DNA of 11,084 bases from Cellulomonas sp. (GTDB taxonomy: Bacteria > Actinomycetota > Actinomycetes > Actinomycetales > Cellulomonadaceae). Both the position numbers and the translations under genes were made by a program. The notes under the pieces were generated by a model. The model did not search any database and had not been told where the DNA came from. It was given only the letters and a program-made list of their open reading frames with translations. The stretch covers positions 1-11,084 of the forward strand of contig DAIDJQ010000203.1 of assembly GCA_027451305.1 (NCBI GenBank). The letters run 5' to 3'. Positions 5,525-11,084 of this stretch are shown here, one piece after another. Position 1 is the first letter of the stretch; the number at the start of each line of letters is the position of its first letter.

Positions 5525-6504
5525 CCCAGCGCCTCCCCGTGGCTCCGGAAACGCCCGCTCGTCGGGCGGACCCGGACGACCGTATCCCGTGGCGGTTGGG
5601 CCGGCGAGTGCTGGTCGCGCCGCCGGTCACGGCGCCCCACGACCACCGTGGCGTCGAGCCGCTCGCTGCGCACCACCCGGGCGGTGAGGCCCGCGGCCCG
5701 GAACGCCGCCGCCGTGACCGGCGCCTGGCGGCGACCTGTCTCGACGACTAGCACACCGTCCGGCGCCAGCCAGCCCGGGGCCGCTGCGACCACCCGGCGC
5801 TGCACGTCGACGCCGTCCGGTCCGCCGTCGAGGGCCCGGAGCGGCTCGTGGTCACGGGCCTCGGTCGGCATGAAGGGGACCTCCGCCGAGGGCACGTAGG
5901 GGGCGTTGGCCACCAGCACGTCGACCCGGCCCCGCAGGTGCGCCGGGAGCGGGGCGTCGAGGTCGCCGAGCCAGGCGGTGCCGCCCGACGCGGCGAGGTT
6001 GCGCCGGGCGCAGGCGACGGCGGCAGGGTCCACGTCGGCGGCGTGCAGCACCACACCGGGCACCCGGTGGCCGATCGCGGTGGCGATGGCGGCGGCGCCG
6101 CAGCAGAGCTCGACGACGACCGGCGCCGCCTCGTCGGCTGCGGCCGGCTCGTCGGGCTCGTCGCCCGCACGGATCCCGGAGGTCCGCCCGTCGCGCGGGC
6201 GCAGCGCCGCGACGGCCTGCCGCACCAGCAGCTCCGACCGGCGCCGCGGCACGAAGACCCCTGGCCCCACCGCCACCCGCAGCCCGTCGAACAGGGCCCA
6301 CCCCAGCACGTGCTCCAGCGGCTCACCGGCCACCCGCCGGTCCGCCCACTCGACCAGCCGCCCCGCCGGAGCCTCGGTCAGCAGCAGCCGCGCCTCGTCC
6401 TCCGCGAACACGCAGCCCGCGGCCCGCAGCCGGGCGACGAGCTCCGCCTCGCCCACGCCCCGGGCGCCGCGGGACCCGGCACCGGCGGGCGGCTCGATGG
6501 TCAT
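5521..6504 (-). CDS. PrmC/HemK-related putative protein-(glutamine-N5) methyltransferase, NAPY type
   Basis: An N-terminal helical region is followed by VPRRRSELLV (85-94, the counterpart of the PRPETE region of PrmC). The SAM-binding motif I is VVELCCGAAAIA (130-141), an acidic AADVDP (155-160) follows, and NAPY (200-203) sits where PrmB and PrmC have the glutamine-binding NPPY. I recall a defined family of unknown protein substrate with N-[VAT]-P-Y at this site (TIGR03704), which this matches. It is therefore probably not the release-factor methylase itself. Length is 327 aa, longer than usual, from an acidic loop insert (about 104-127) and a C-terminal Arg-rich tail of about 35 residues after VVVGRR (287-292). 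ATG at 6504 has no Shine-Dalgarno; a TATACC -10-like box just upstream suggests leaderless expression. Coupled to the RsbW-like gene. Confidence 0.88.
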   Translation of the reverse strand: MTIEPPAGAGSRGARGVGEAELVARLRAAGCVFAEDEARLLLTEAPAGRLVEWADRRVAGEPLEHVLGWALFDGLRVAVGPGVFVPRRRSELLVRQAVAALRPRDGRTSGIRAGDEPDEPAAADEAAPVVVELCCGAAAIATAIGHRVPGVVLHAADVDPAAVACARRNLAASGGTAWLGDLDAPLPAHLRGRVDVLVANAPYVPSAEVPFMPTEARDHEPLRALDGGPDGVDVQRRVVAAAPGWLAPDGVLVVETGRRQAPVTAAAFRAAGLTARVVRSERLDATVVVGRRDRRRDQHSPAQPPRDTVVRVRPTSGRFRSHGEALG

Positions 6505-6590
6505 CCGGTTGGTATAGCAGCGCCGACCGACCGGATCGGGCACCCCACGGCAGACTCGGGTGCACAGGTCACGACGAGGAGGCTCGCCGC
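6505..6590. promoter_or_regulatory. Divergent promoter region, methyltransferase and antiporter
   Basis: This 86-base gap must hold both promoters. On the minus strand TATACC (6511-6516) ends 6 bases before the methyltransferase ATG, a spacing that suits a leaderless mRNA; the -35 position reads CCGATC, a poor match. On the plus strand the antiporter has GAGGAGG at 6576-6582, but I see no clear -35/-10 pair. Confidence 0.35.
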
Positions 6591-8357
6591 ATGGAACCGA
6601 TCGGGTGGGTGGTGCTCGGGGTCCTGGTGGTGGTCGCCGTGACGGAGCTCGCGCCGAAGGTGCGGGTGTCGGCCCCGCTGCTGCTGGTGCTCGTCGGCGT
6701 GGCGGTCAGCTTCGCGCCGGCGGTCCCGGCCATCCAGGTGCGCCCGCAGTGGGTGCTCGGCATGGTGCTGCCGGCGCTGCTGTACTCGGCGGCCGTCGCG
6801 ATGCCGACGATGGACTTCCGCCGGGACCTGACGACCATCTCCGAGCTCTCCGTCGGGCTGGTGCTGCTGACCACGGCCGTCGTCGGCATCGCGCTGACCA
6901 GGCTGGTGCCGGGGATCGGGCTCGCCACCGGCCTCGCGGTCGGCGCCGTGATCAGCCCCACCGACGCGGTCGCCACGACCATCGTCCGCCGCGCGAACGT
7001 CTCGCCCCGCCTGGTCACGGTGCTCGAGGGCGAGAGCATGCTCAACGACGCCACGGCCCTGGTGCTGCTGCGCTCGGCCATCGCCGCGACGGCCACCGCG
7101 GTCACCTTGTGGGGGGTGACGGGGAGGTTCCTGTGGGCGGTGGTCAGCGCCGTCGGCATCGGGTGGCTGGTGGGCCGCGTCAACCTGTCGGTGCGGGCGC
7201 GCATCAACCACCCGACCGTCAACGTCGCGATCTCGCTGGTGGTGCCGTTCGTGGCGTACCTGCCGACCGAGCACCTGGGCGGCTCCGGGCTGGTGGCGGC
7301 CGTCACCGCCGGGCTGGTCACGGGCCACGACGCCCCGAAGCGGCTGCACGCGCAGGACCGGCTCAACGAGCAGGCGGTGTGGCGCACGCTGGAGCTGCTG
7401 ATCGAGAGCGCCGTGTTCCTGGTGATGGGGCTGCAGCTGTTCGGCCTGGTGCGCGACGTGCGGGGCGAGCACGGCTCGCTGGTGCGGGCGCTCGTGGTCG
7501 GGGTGACGGCCGGAGCGCTCGTGCTGGTGGTGCGGGCGTTGTTCGTCGTCCCGTCGCTGTGGCTGCAGCGTCGTCGGGTGCACCGCGGGGCGGAGGTGCG
7601 CGACGTGCTGTCGGAGGCCGAGGGTCGGCTCACCGCGCGGCGCGCAGCCGAGCGCAAGGCGCCGCGACCGGAAGGTGTCGACACGGCCCAGCTGGCCCAG
7701 GTGCAGGCCGCCCGGCGCTCCCGGCTGACCTGGCTGCGCCGACGGATCTCCGACATCGACTACCTGGCGGCCGAGTCGTTCGGCTGGCGGGAGGGGACGC
7801 TGCTGGTGTGGGCGGGGATGCGCGGGGCCGTGACGCTGGCCGCCGTGCAGTCGCTGCCGGCCTCGACCCCGGCGCGCTCCACGCTGGTGCTGATCGCGTT
7901 CGTCGTCGCCGGCGGGACGCTGCTGCTGCAGGGCGGCACCCTGCCGTGGCTGGTCCGCGCGCTGGGGCTGGGACGCGACCCGCACGCGGACCTCGCCCCC
8001 GAGCGCGCGGCCCTGCACTACGAGCTGGTGGCGGCCGTCCGGACCCGGCTCGACAGACCCGACCTGCGCCGCCCCGACGGCCGGCCGTACTCACCGGAGA
8101 TGCTCGAGCGCGCCAGGCAGCGCGAGGAGGCGACGGTGGCCGACCCCGACCTGCCGGAGGACGAGGCGCGCGAGGCCACCGCGCAGACCCGCGCCGAGTA
8201 CCGCGACCTGCGGCTGGAGATCCTGGAGACCCGGCGGGCCCGGCTGCTGCGGCTGCGTGACGAGGGCGCCTACTCGTCGCTGGCGCTCGACACCGCTCTG
8301 CGGATCCTGGACGCCGAGCAGATCGGCGTCGAGATGCGGGGTGGCGCCGGCGGTTGA
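6591..8357 (+). CDS. Na+/H+ antiporter, CPA1 (NhaP/YjcE-like) family
   Basis: This 588-residue protein has about twelve hydrophobic segments up to about residue 460 and then a long charged cytoplasmic tail. The CPA1 hallmarks are clear: SPTDAVATT (122-130), EGESMLNDATALVL (146-159) with the N152-D153 ion-site pair, and GMRGAVTLA near 409-417. A hydrophilic loop of about 75 residues (about 324-400) precedes that last motif, as in the bacterial Na+/H+ antiporters of about 525 aa. Members exchange cytoplasmic Na+, K+ or Li+ for external protons, serving pH and salt homeostasis; N-D in place of D-D indicates the electroneutral type. The tail is helical, Arg/Glu-rich and probably regulatory. ATG at 6591 follows GAGGAGG at 8 bases. 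The last 88 bases overlap a convergent membrane-protein frame. Confidence 0.95.
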   Translation: MEPIGWVVLGVLVVVAVTELAPKVRVSAPLLLVLVGVAVSFAPAVPAIQVRPQWVLGMVLPALLYSAAVAMPTMDFRRDLTTISELSVGLVLLTTAVVGIALTRLVPGIGLATGLAVGAVISPTDAVATTIVRRANVSPRLVTVLEGESMLNDATALVLLRSAIAATATAVTLWGVTGRFLWAVVSAVGIGWLVGRVNLSVRARINHPTVNVAISLVVPFVAYLPTEHLGGSGLVAAVTAGLVTGHDAPKRLHAQDRLNEQAVWRTLELLIESAVFLVMGLQLFGLVRDVRGEHGSLVRALVVGVTAGALVLVVRALFVVPSLWLQRRRVHRGAEVRDVLSEAEGRLTARRAAERKAPRPEGVDTAQLAQVQAARRSRLTWLRRRISDIDYLAAESFGWREGTLLVWAGMRGAVTLAAVQSLPASTPARSTLVLIAFVVAGGTLLLQGGTLPWLVRALGLGRDPHADLAPERAALHYELVAAVRTRLDRPDLRRPDGRPYSPEMLERARQREEATVADPDLPEDEAREATAQTRAEYRDLRLEILETRRARLLRLRDEGAYSSLALDTALRILDAEQIGVEMRGGAGG

Positions 8358-9412
8358 GCCCGGCCCCGACGCACCGCCGTCGTCGCCCGTCGACGCACCT
8401 CGCGCGGATCGAGACCGAGGGAGACCACGACCGTGGCCAGGGTCACCACCACGCGCAGCACGCCGAGCTGCCCGTCGGTCGGCGTCAGCGGTCCCAGGTG
8501 CCGGGGCACGTAGGTCCCGGCCAGCACGACCATGCTGAGCCAGGGCAGCCGCGTGCGGCGCACGCCGAGGTCCACCAGGATCGTCGCCAGCACCAGACCG
8601 GCCTCGTAGTAGGGGTAGGTGGCCGGGTCGAGGAGCATCCGGACGCCGAGCGCGATGGCCGGGACGGCGAGCCACCGGCCACGGCGCACCGCGACGGTCG
8701 CCAGCACGAGCCCGAGGAGCACCTGGACGGGCCTGTCCCAGATCGGCGTTCCGGGCGCGGTGATCCCCAGCGCGCGCAACGACGACGAGGCGTCGTTCGG
8801 GATCGCGAAGCGACCGGCGTGCAGCGTCCCCGGGTCGGCGACGACGAACGGGACCCACGCCGCGGCGACACCCGCTCCCCACACGGCGAGCGCGCGCACC
8901 CAGCGCGTCCTCGGCAGCCCCAGCAGGATCGGCAGGAACGCGAGAGCCCACGGCTTGGCGTCCGCCGACGCCGCCAGCAGCAGTGCGGCCAGGACCGGTC
9001 GGTCCCGGCTGACCGCCAGCATCGCGGCCACCAGCAGGGCGAGCGCGAGGGCGTCGTCGAGGTGCGCGTAGTGCACCCCGAGCTCCGCCCAGACCGGCAG
9101 CAGCACCACCGCCACCAGGCCGCGCTGGCGTCGGGTGACCGGTGCGTCGAGCAGCACGGGGAGCACGCGCAGCAGCGCCGGTCCCGCAGCGGCGATGAGC
9201 ACCGCGACGACCACGCCGGTGACCACCTCGGGCACGCGTCCGAAAGGCGACATGACGAGGAAGGTCAGCGGACCCATCTGCAGCTCGGGATGCGCCGCGT
9301 ACAGGTGCAGGCCCCCGTCGGCGGCGGTCGACGGCAGCAGCGTGGCGCCGGTCATCACGTAGTGCCAGGAGACGAGCGCGCCGGGGATGTGCAGGACCCC
9401 CCAGAACGCCAT
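8270..9412 (-). CDS. Polytopic membrane protein, possibly GT87/DUF2029-like; start uncertain
   Basis: From the first ATG (9412) the protein is 380 aa with about nine or ten hydrophobic segments. Motifs such as HLYAAHPELQMGPL near the N-terminus, HLDDALALALL, ADAKPWALAFLPILLGL and YYEAGLVLATILVDL resemble actinobacterial integral membrane proteins annotated as GT87/DUF2029-like, which are GT-C polyprenol-sugar mannosyltransferases or unknowns. Function is therefore tentative. The ATG has no Shine-Dalgarno and cuts the first hydrophobic segment. Codons upstream continue in frame with protein-like sequence (LGWLDSAWFPWVW) and contain no ATG, GTG or TTG before a TAG near 9603-9605. An ACG at 9512-9514 preceded by GAGAGG at 7 bases looks like the true start site and would give 414 aa. 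The last 30 or so residues are Arg/Ser/Pro-rich and lie antisense to the antiporter gene's end. Possibly a gene damaged at its start. Confidence 0.75.
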   Translation of the reverse strand: MAFWGVLHIPGALVSWHYVMTGATLLPSTAADGGLHLYAAHPELQMGPLTFLVMSPFGRVPEVVTGVVVAVLIAAAGPALLRVLPVLLDAPVTRRQRGLVAVVLLPVWAELGVHYAHLDDALALALLVAAMLAVSRDRPVLAALLLAASADAKPWALAFLPILLGLPRTRWVRALAVWGAGVAAAWVPFVVADPGTLHAGRFAIPNDASSSLRALGITAPGTPIWDRPVQVLLGLVLATVAVRRGRWLAVPAIALGVRMLLDPATYPYYEAGLVLATILVDLGVRRTRLPWLSMVVLAGTYVPRHLGPLTPTDGQLGVLRVVVTLATVVVSLGLDPREVRRRATTAVRRGRAQPPAPPRISTPICSASRIRRAVSSASDE

Positions 9413-9514
9413 CCAGACCCACGGGAACCAGGCCGAGTCCAGCCAGCCGAGGACGTGCGGGACACGCGACGGCTCGGCGCGGACCGTCCGGAGGGGCTCG
9501 GTGATGGTCGTCGT

Positions 9515-9793
9515 GGCTCGGCCTCTCGCGCTCGGGCGCGCCTCGAGGACCGGGGCGCGCGGGCTCGCCGTCCCGGGGAACGGCTGACGGCGCCGACGAC
9601 CCTATCGAGCGGATGTGCAGGTCCTGCGACGGTTCTCGGGGGAGCTCCGCCGGGTTCGTCGAGCGATCCGCAGCCGGCTCGCCGCCTCGGCCGACCTCGT
9701 CCGTGACCACGCCGAACCGCTCGGCCAGGTTCGTGACGTCGCGGCAGACGCCCACCCCGTCGTGGAAGCCGCCCGCGGGGCCGGCGCCCCTGC
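9515..9793. other. Intergenic region between pfkA and the membrane-protein gene
   Basis: Frames on both strands stay open here and have G/C-rich third positions, but none resembles a protein I know and each runs on into antisense of a neighbour. On the minus strand TAGGGT (9599-9604) fits an actinobacterial -10 box, without a good -35, and an 11-base GCAGG/CCTGC palindrome (9617-9627) lies just upstream of it. These could drive the membrane-protein gene from about 9592. A GAGAGG ribosome-site candidate (9522-9527) lies at the left edge. Confidence 0.35.
9777..9790 (-). terminator. Possible pfkA terminator hairpin
   Basis: GGGGC/GCCCC arms around a 4-base loop, 3 bases past the pfkA stop (9794-9796). 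Short and without a T-run, but well placed. Confidence 0.35.
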
Positions 9794-10930
9794 TCAGTCT
9801 CCGAGTCCCGTGCCCACCTGCCGGGCCGCGGTGATCCAGTCGTGGTCCACCGGCACCAGCTTCACCTTGCCGGCCACCTCGGCCAGCGGCACCGCCTCGG
9901 TCCCCTCGCCGCGCGCCGCCACCATCACACCGAACTCGCCGCGCGCCACCAGGTCGGCCGCCGCCGCGCCCAGCCGGGTGGCCAGGAGCCGGTCGGCGGC
10001 GCACGGGGTGCCGCCGCGCTGCACGTACCCGAGGATCGTCACCCGCGACTCCAGCCCGGTGGCCGCCTCCAGCTCGCGCGCCAGGCGGAAGGTGTGCTCG
10101 CGCTGGGCGTCCTCCACGTGGGCCAGGTGCGACTGCGCGGCGCGCTGCGCCTCGCCCGTCTTGGCGGACCTGGCCAGCAGCAGGGCGGCCTGGTAGTCGG
10201 CGGTGTCGTCGACGTCACGAGCACCTTCGGCGACGGCGATCACCGAGAAGTTGGAGCCCCGCGCCGTCCGGCTCCTGATCGTCGCCGCGATCGCCTCGAC
10301 GGTGTACGGGATCTCCGGGATCAGGATCACGTCGGCGCCACCGGCCAGGCCGGCGCCGAGGGTCAGCCAGCCGGCTCGGTGGCCCATGATCTCGGTGAGG
10401 ATGATCCGGTGGTGGCTGTGCGCCGTGCTGTGCACGCGGTCCAGCGCGTCGGTGGCGATCTCCATCGCGGTGGCGAACCCGAACGAGGTGTCGGTCCGGG
10501 CGATGTCGTTGTCGATCGTCTTGGGCAGGTGCAGCACGTTGAGCCCCGCGTCGACCAGGCGCATCGCGTTCTTCGCCGTGCCGCCGCCGCCCAGCATGAT
10601 CAGCGCGTCCAGGCCCAGCGCCGCGTAGTTCTCCACGACGGTCGGGATCATGTCCCGCGTCTCGCCGTCCACCACCATGCGGTGCACCTTGTCCCGGCTG
10701 GTGCCCAGGATGGTGCCGCCGACGGTGAGGATGCCGGACAGCGCGTGGCTGTCCAGCTCCACCCAGTGGTTCGCCACCAGCCCGGTGATGCCGTCGCGGA
10801 ACCCGACCAGCTCCATGCCGTAGTGGCCGATGGCTGTCTTGCCGAAGCCGCGGATCGCGGCGTTCAGGCCGGGGCTGTCGCCTCCGGCGGTCAGGATGCC
10901 GACCCGCTTGGGCTTGCTGGTGCGTGCCAT
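9794..10930 (-). CDS. 6-phosphofructokinase (group III-like, PKTIDND type)
   Basis: Phosphorylates fructose 6-phosphate to fructose 1,6-bisphosphate, the committing step of glycolysis, as a soluble cytoplasmic oligomer. The 378 aa carry the PFK order: [16 protein letters not shown] (12-27, nucleotide loop), GGTILGTSR (71-79), [10 protein letters not shown] (113-122), the catalytic box PKTIDND (136-142, base D140), IMGHRAGW and [11 protein letters not shown] Lys in PKTIDND together with Gly at the second acidic position (G117) is typical of ATP-using group III enzymes and not the GGDD pyrophosphate type. However, G116 stands where a Mg-binding Asp or Glu is usual, and MGHR replaces MGRH. I recall similar variants in some clostridial PFKs, so this may be a subfamily trait. 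The ATG at 10930 follows GAGGGA at 8-9 bases. Monocistronic or first gene before the membrane-protein gene. Confidence 0.92.
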   Translation of the reverse strand: MARTSKPKRVGILTAGGDSPGLNAAIRGFGKTAIGHYGMELVGFRDGITGLVANHWVELDSHALSGILTVGGTILGTSRDKVHRMVVDGETRDMIPTVVENYAALGLDALIMLGGGGTAKNAMRLVDAGLNVLHLPKTIDNDIARTDTSFGFATAMEIATDALDRVHSTAHSHHRIILTEIMGHRAGWLTLGAGLAGGADVILIPEIPYTVEAIAATIRSRTARGSNFSVIAVAEGARDVDDTADYQAALLLARSAKTGEAQRAAQSHLAHVEDAQREHTFRLARELEAATGLESRVTILGYVQRGGTPCAADRLLATRLGAAAADLVARGEFGVMVAARGEGTEAVPLAEVAGKVKLVPVDHDWITAARQVGTGLGD

Positions 10931-10984
10931 CGTCGTCGTCCCTCGTCCGGTCCCGCTGGCGGCGGGCCGCCTGCCGGTCTCGCC

Positions 10985-11002
10985 CGGGTCCGTGCGGACC
11001 CG
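10985..11002. promoter_or_regulatory. Inverted repeat in the pfkA leader
   Basis: Perfect 8-bp arms CGGGTCCG and CGGACCCG with TG between. It would lie at about +2 to +20 of the proposed pfkA transcript and 55 bases before the ATG, so it could be an operator or an RNA hairpin in the leader. Confidence 0.3.
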
Positions 11003-11006
11003 CTAC

Positions 11007-11039
11007 GGCCAGTCTGGCCAGGTACGACGAGCCGGACAA
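11007..11039 (-). promoter_or_regulatory. Candidate pfkA promoter with overlapping palindrome
   Basis: On the minus strand TTGTCC (11034-11039) and CAGACT (11011-11016) are spaced by 17 bases, and transcription would start near 11004. The -10 box is inside a perfect GGCCAG/CTGGCC inverted repeat (11007-11019). A further ACGACG/CGTCGT pair (11024-11029 and 11041-11046) surrounds the -35. Hexamers are only partial matches to consensus. Confidence 0.4.
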
Positions 11040-11084
11040 CCGTCGTCCGAGGTCAGGGCACCGGCCCGCCGTCTCCCGCCCGGC

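Noticed and set aside
6501..8018. 505-codon minus-strand open frame antisense to the antiporter
   Set aside because: His/Gln/Arg/Asp-rich with no domain and entirely opposite a clear CPA1 gene.
8091..10004. 637-codon minus-strand open frame spanning the membrane-protein gene
   Set aside because: Arg/Gly/Ala low-complexity in a shifted frame; the membrane-protein frame has real hydrophobic segments and family-like motifs.
9615..10196. Plus-strand frame starting GTG in the gap and continuing antisense to pfkA
   Set aside because: The first 60 or so residues look vaguely helical, but there is no ribosome site, no recognisable domain, and the remainder is pfkA antisense.
9794..10930. Pyrophosphate-dependent PFK
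   Set aside because: The PPi type needs Asp at the second position of GGDD; here it is Gly (G117). The Lys in PKTIDND alone is not enough, since group III ATP enzymes share it.
1..11084. Mobile element, CRISPR, toxin-antitoxin, phage-defence or biosynthetic cluster
   Set aside because: No transposase, integrase, direct-repeat array, paired small toxin/antitoxin genes or defence domains were seen on either strand; all confident genes are ordinary chromosomal families.

Overview
This 11 kb window is very GC-rich and densely packed with genes that use GTG as well as ATG starts. Codons strongly favour G or C in the third position, the Shine-Dalgarno sequences resemble GGAGG, and some starts look leaderless. 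It most likely comes from an actinobacterium (Actinomycetota). I cannot place it below phylum from the sequence alone. I see no tRNA, rRNA, insertion sequence, integrase, CRISPR array or phage gene. It reads as an ordinary chromosomal housekeeping, stress and redox region, and I found no convincing new multi-gene system.

Layout. Positions 1-303 have no gene I can support. A minus-strand pair follows: a PlsC-type acyltransferase (574-1215) and then a 56-residue CsbD-family stress protein (355-525), which ends in a strong two-part hairpin (304-342). Divergent from the acyltransferase is a plus-strand run of three genes: a GNAT acetyltransferase (1399-2091), an aldo/keto reductase (2176-3024) and a beta-hydroxyacid dehydrogenase (3080-4012). 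A near-palindrome lies inside the apparent promoter of the GNAT gene. Converging on this run is a minus-strand retinol-dehydrogenase-like SDR (4051-4872).

Next is a minus-strand, translationally coupled pair: a PrmC/HemK-related methyltransferase with NAPY in place of NPPY (5521-6504), and an RsbW-like HATPase (5030-5524). Divergent from it is a CPA1 Na+/H+ antiporter (6591-8357). The 3' end of the antiporter gene overlaps a convergent gene for a polytopic membrane protein (8270-9412), whose natural start codon seems to be missing or non-canonical. Last is a 6-phosphofructokinase gene (9794-10930) with unusual nucleotide- and substrate-site motifs and a palindrome-rich upstream region.

How the genes may fit together is mostly inference. 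CsbD, the antiporter and the RsbW-like protein suggest general, osmotic or pH stress. The AKR, HIBADH-like protein and SDR are three NAD(P)H-linked carbonyl/hydroxyacid enzymes of unknown substrate, perhaps a small detoxification cluster. PfkA supplies glycolysis. The points most worth a second look are the lost start of the membrane-protein gene, the promoter-embedded palindrome before the GNAT gene, the variant PFK motifs, and the C-terminally extended methyltransferase coupled to an anti-sigma-like kinase.
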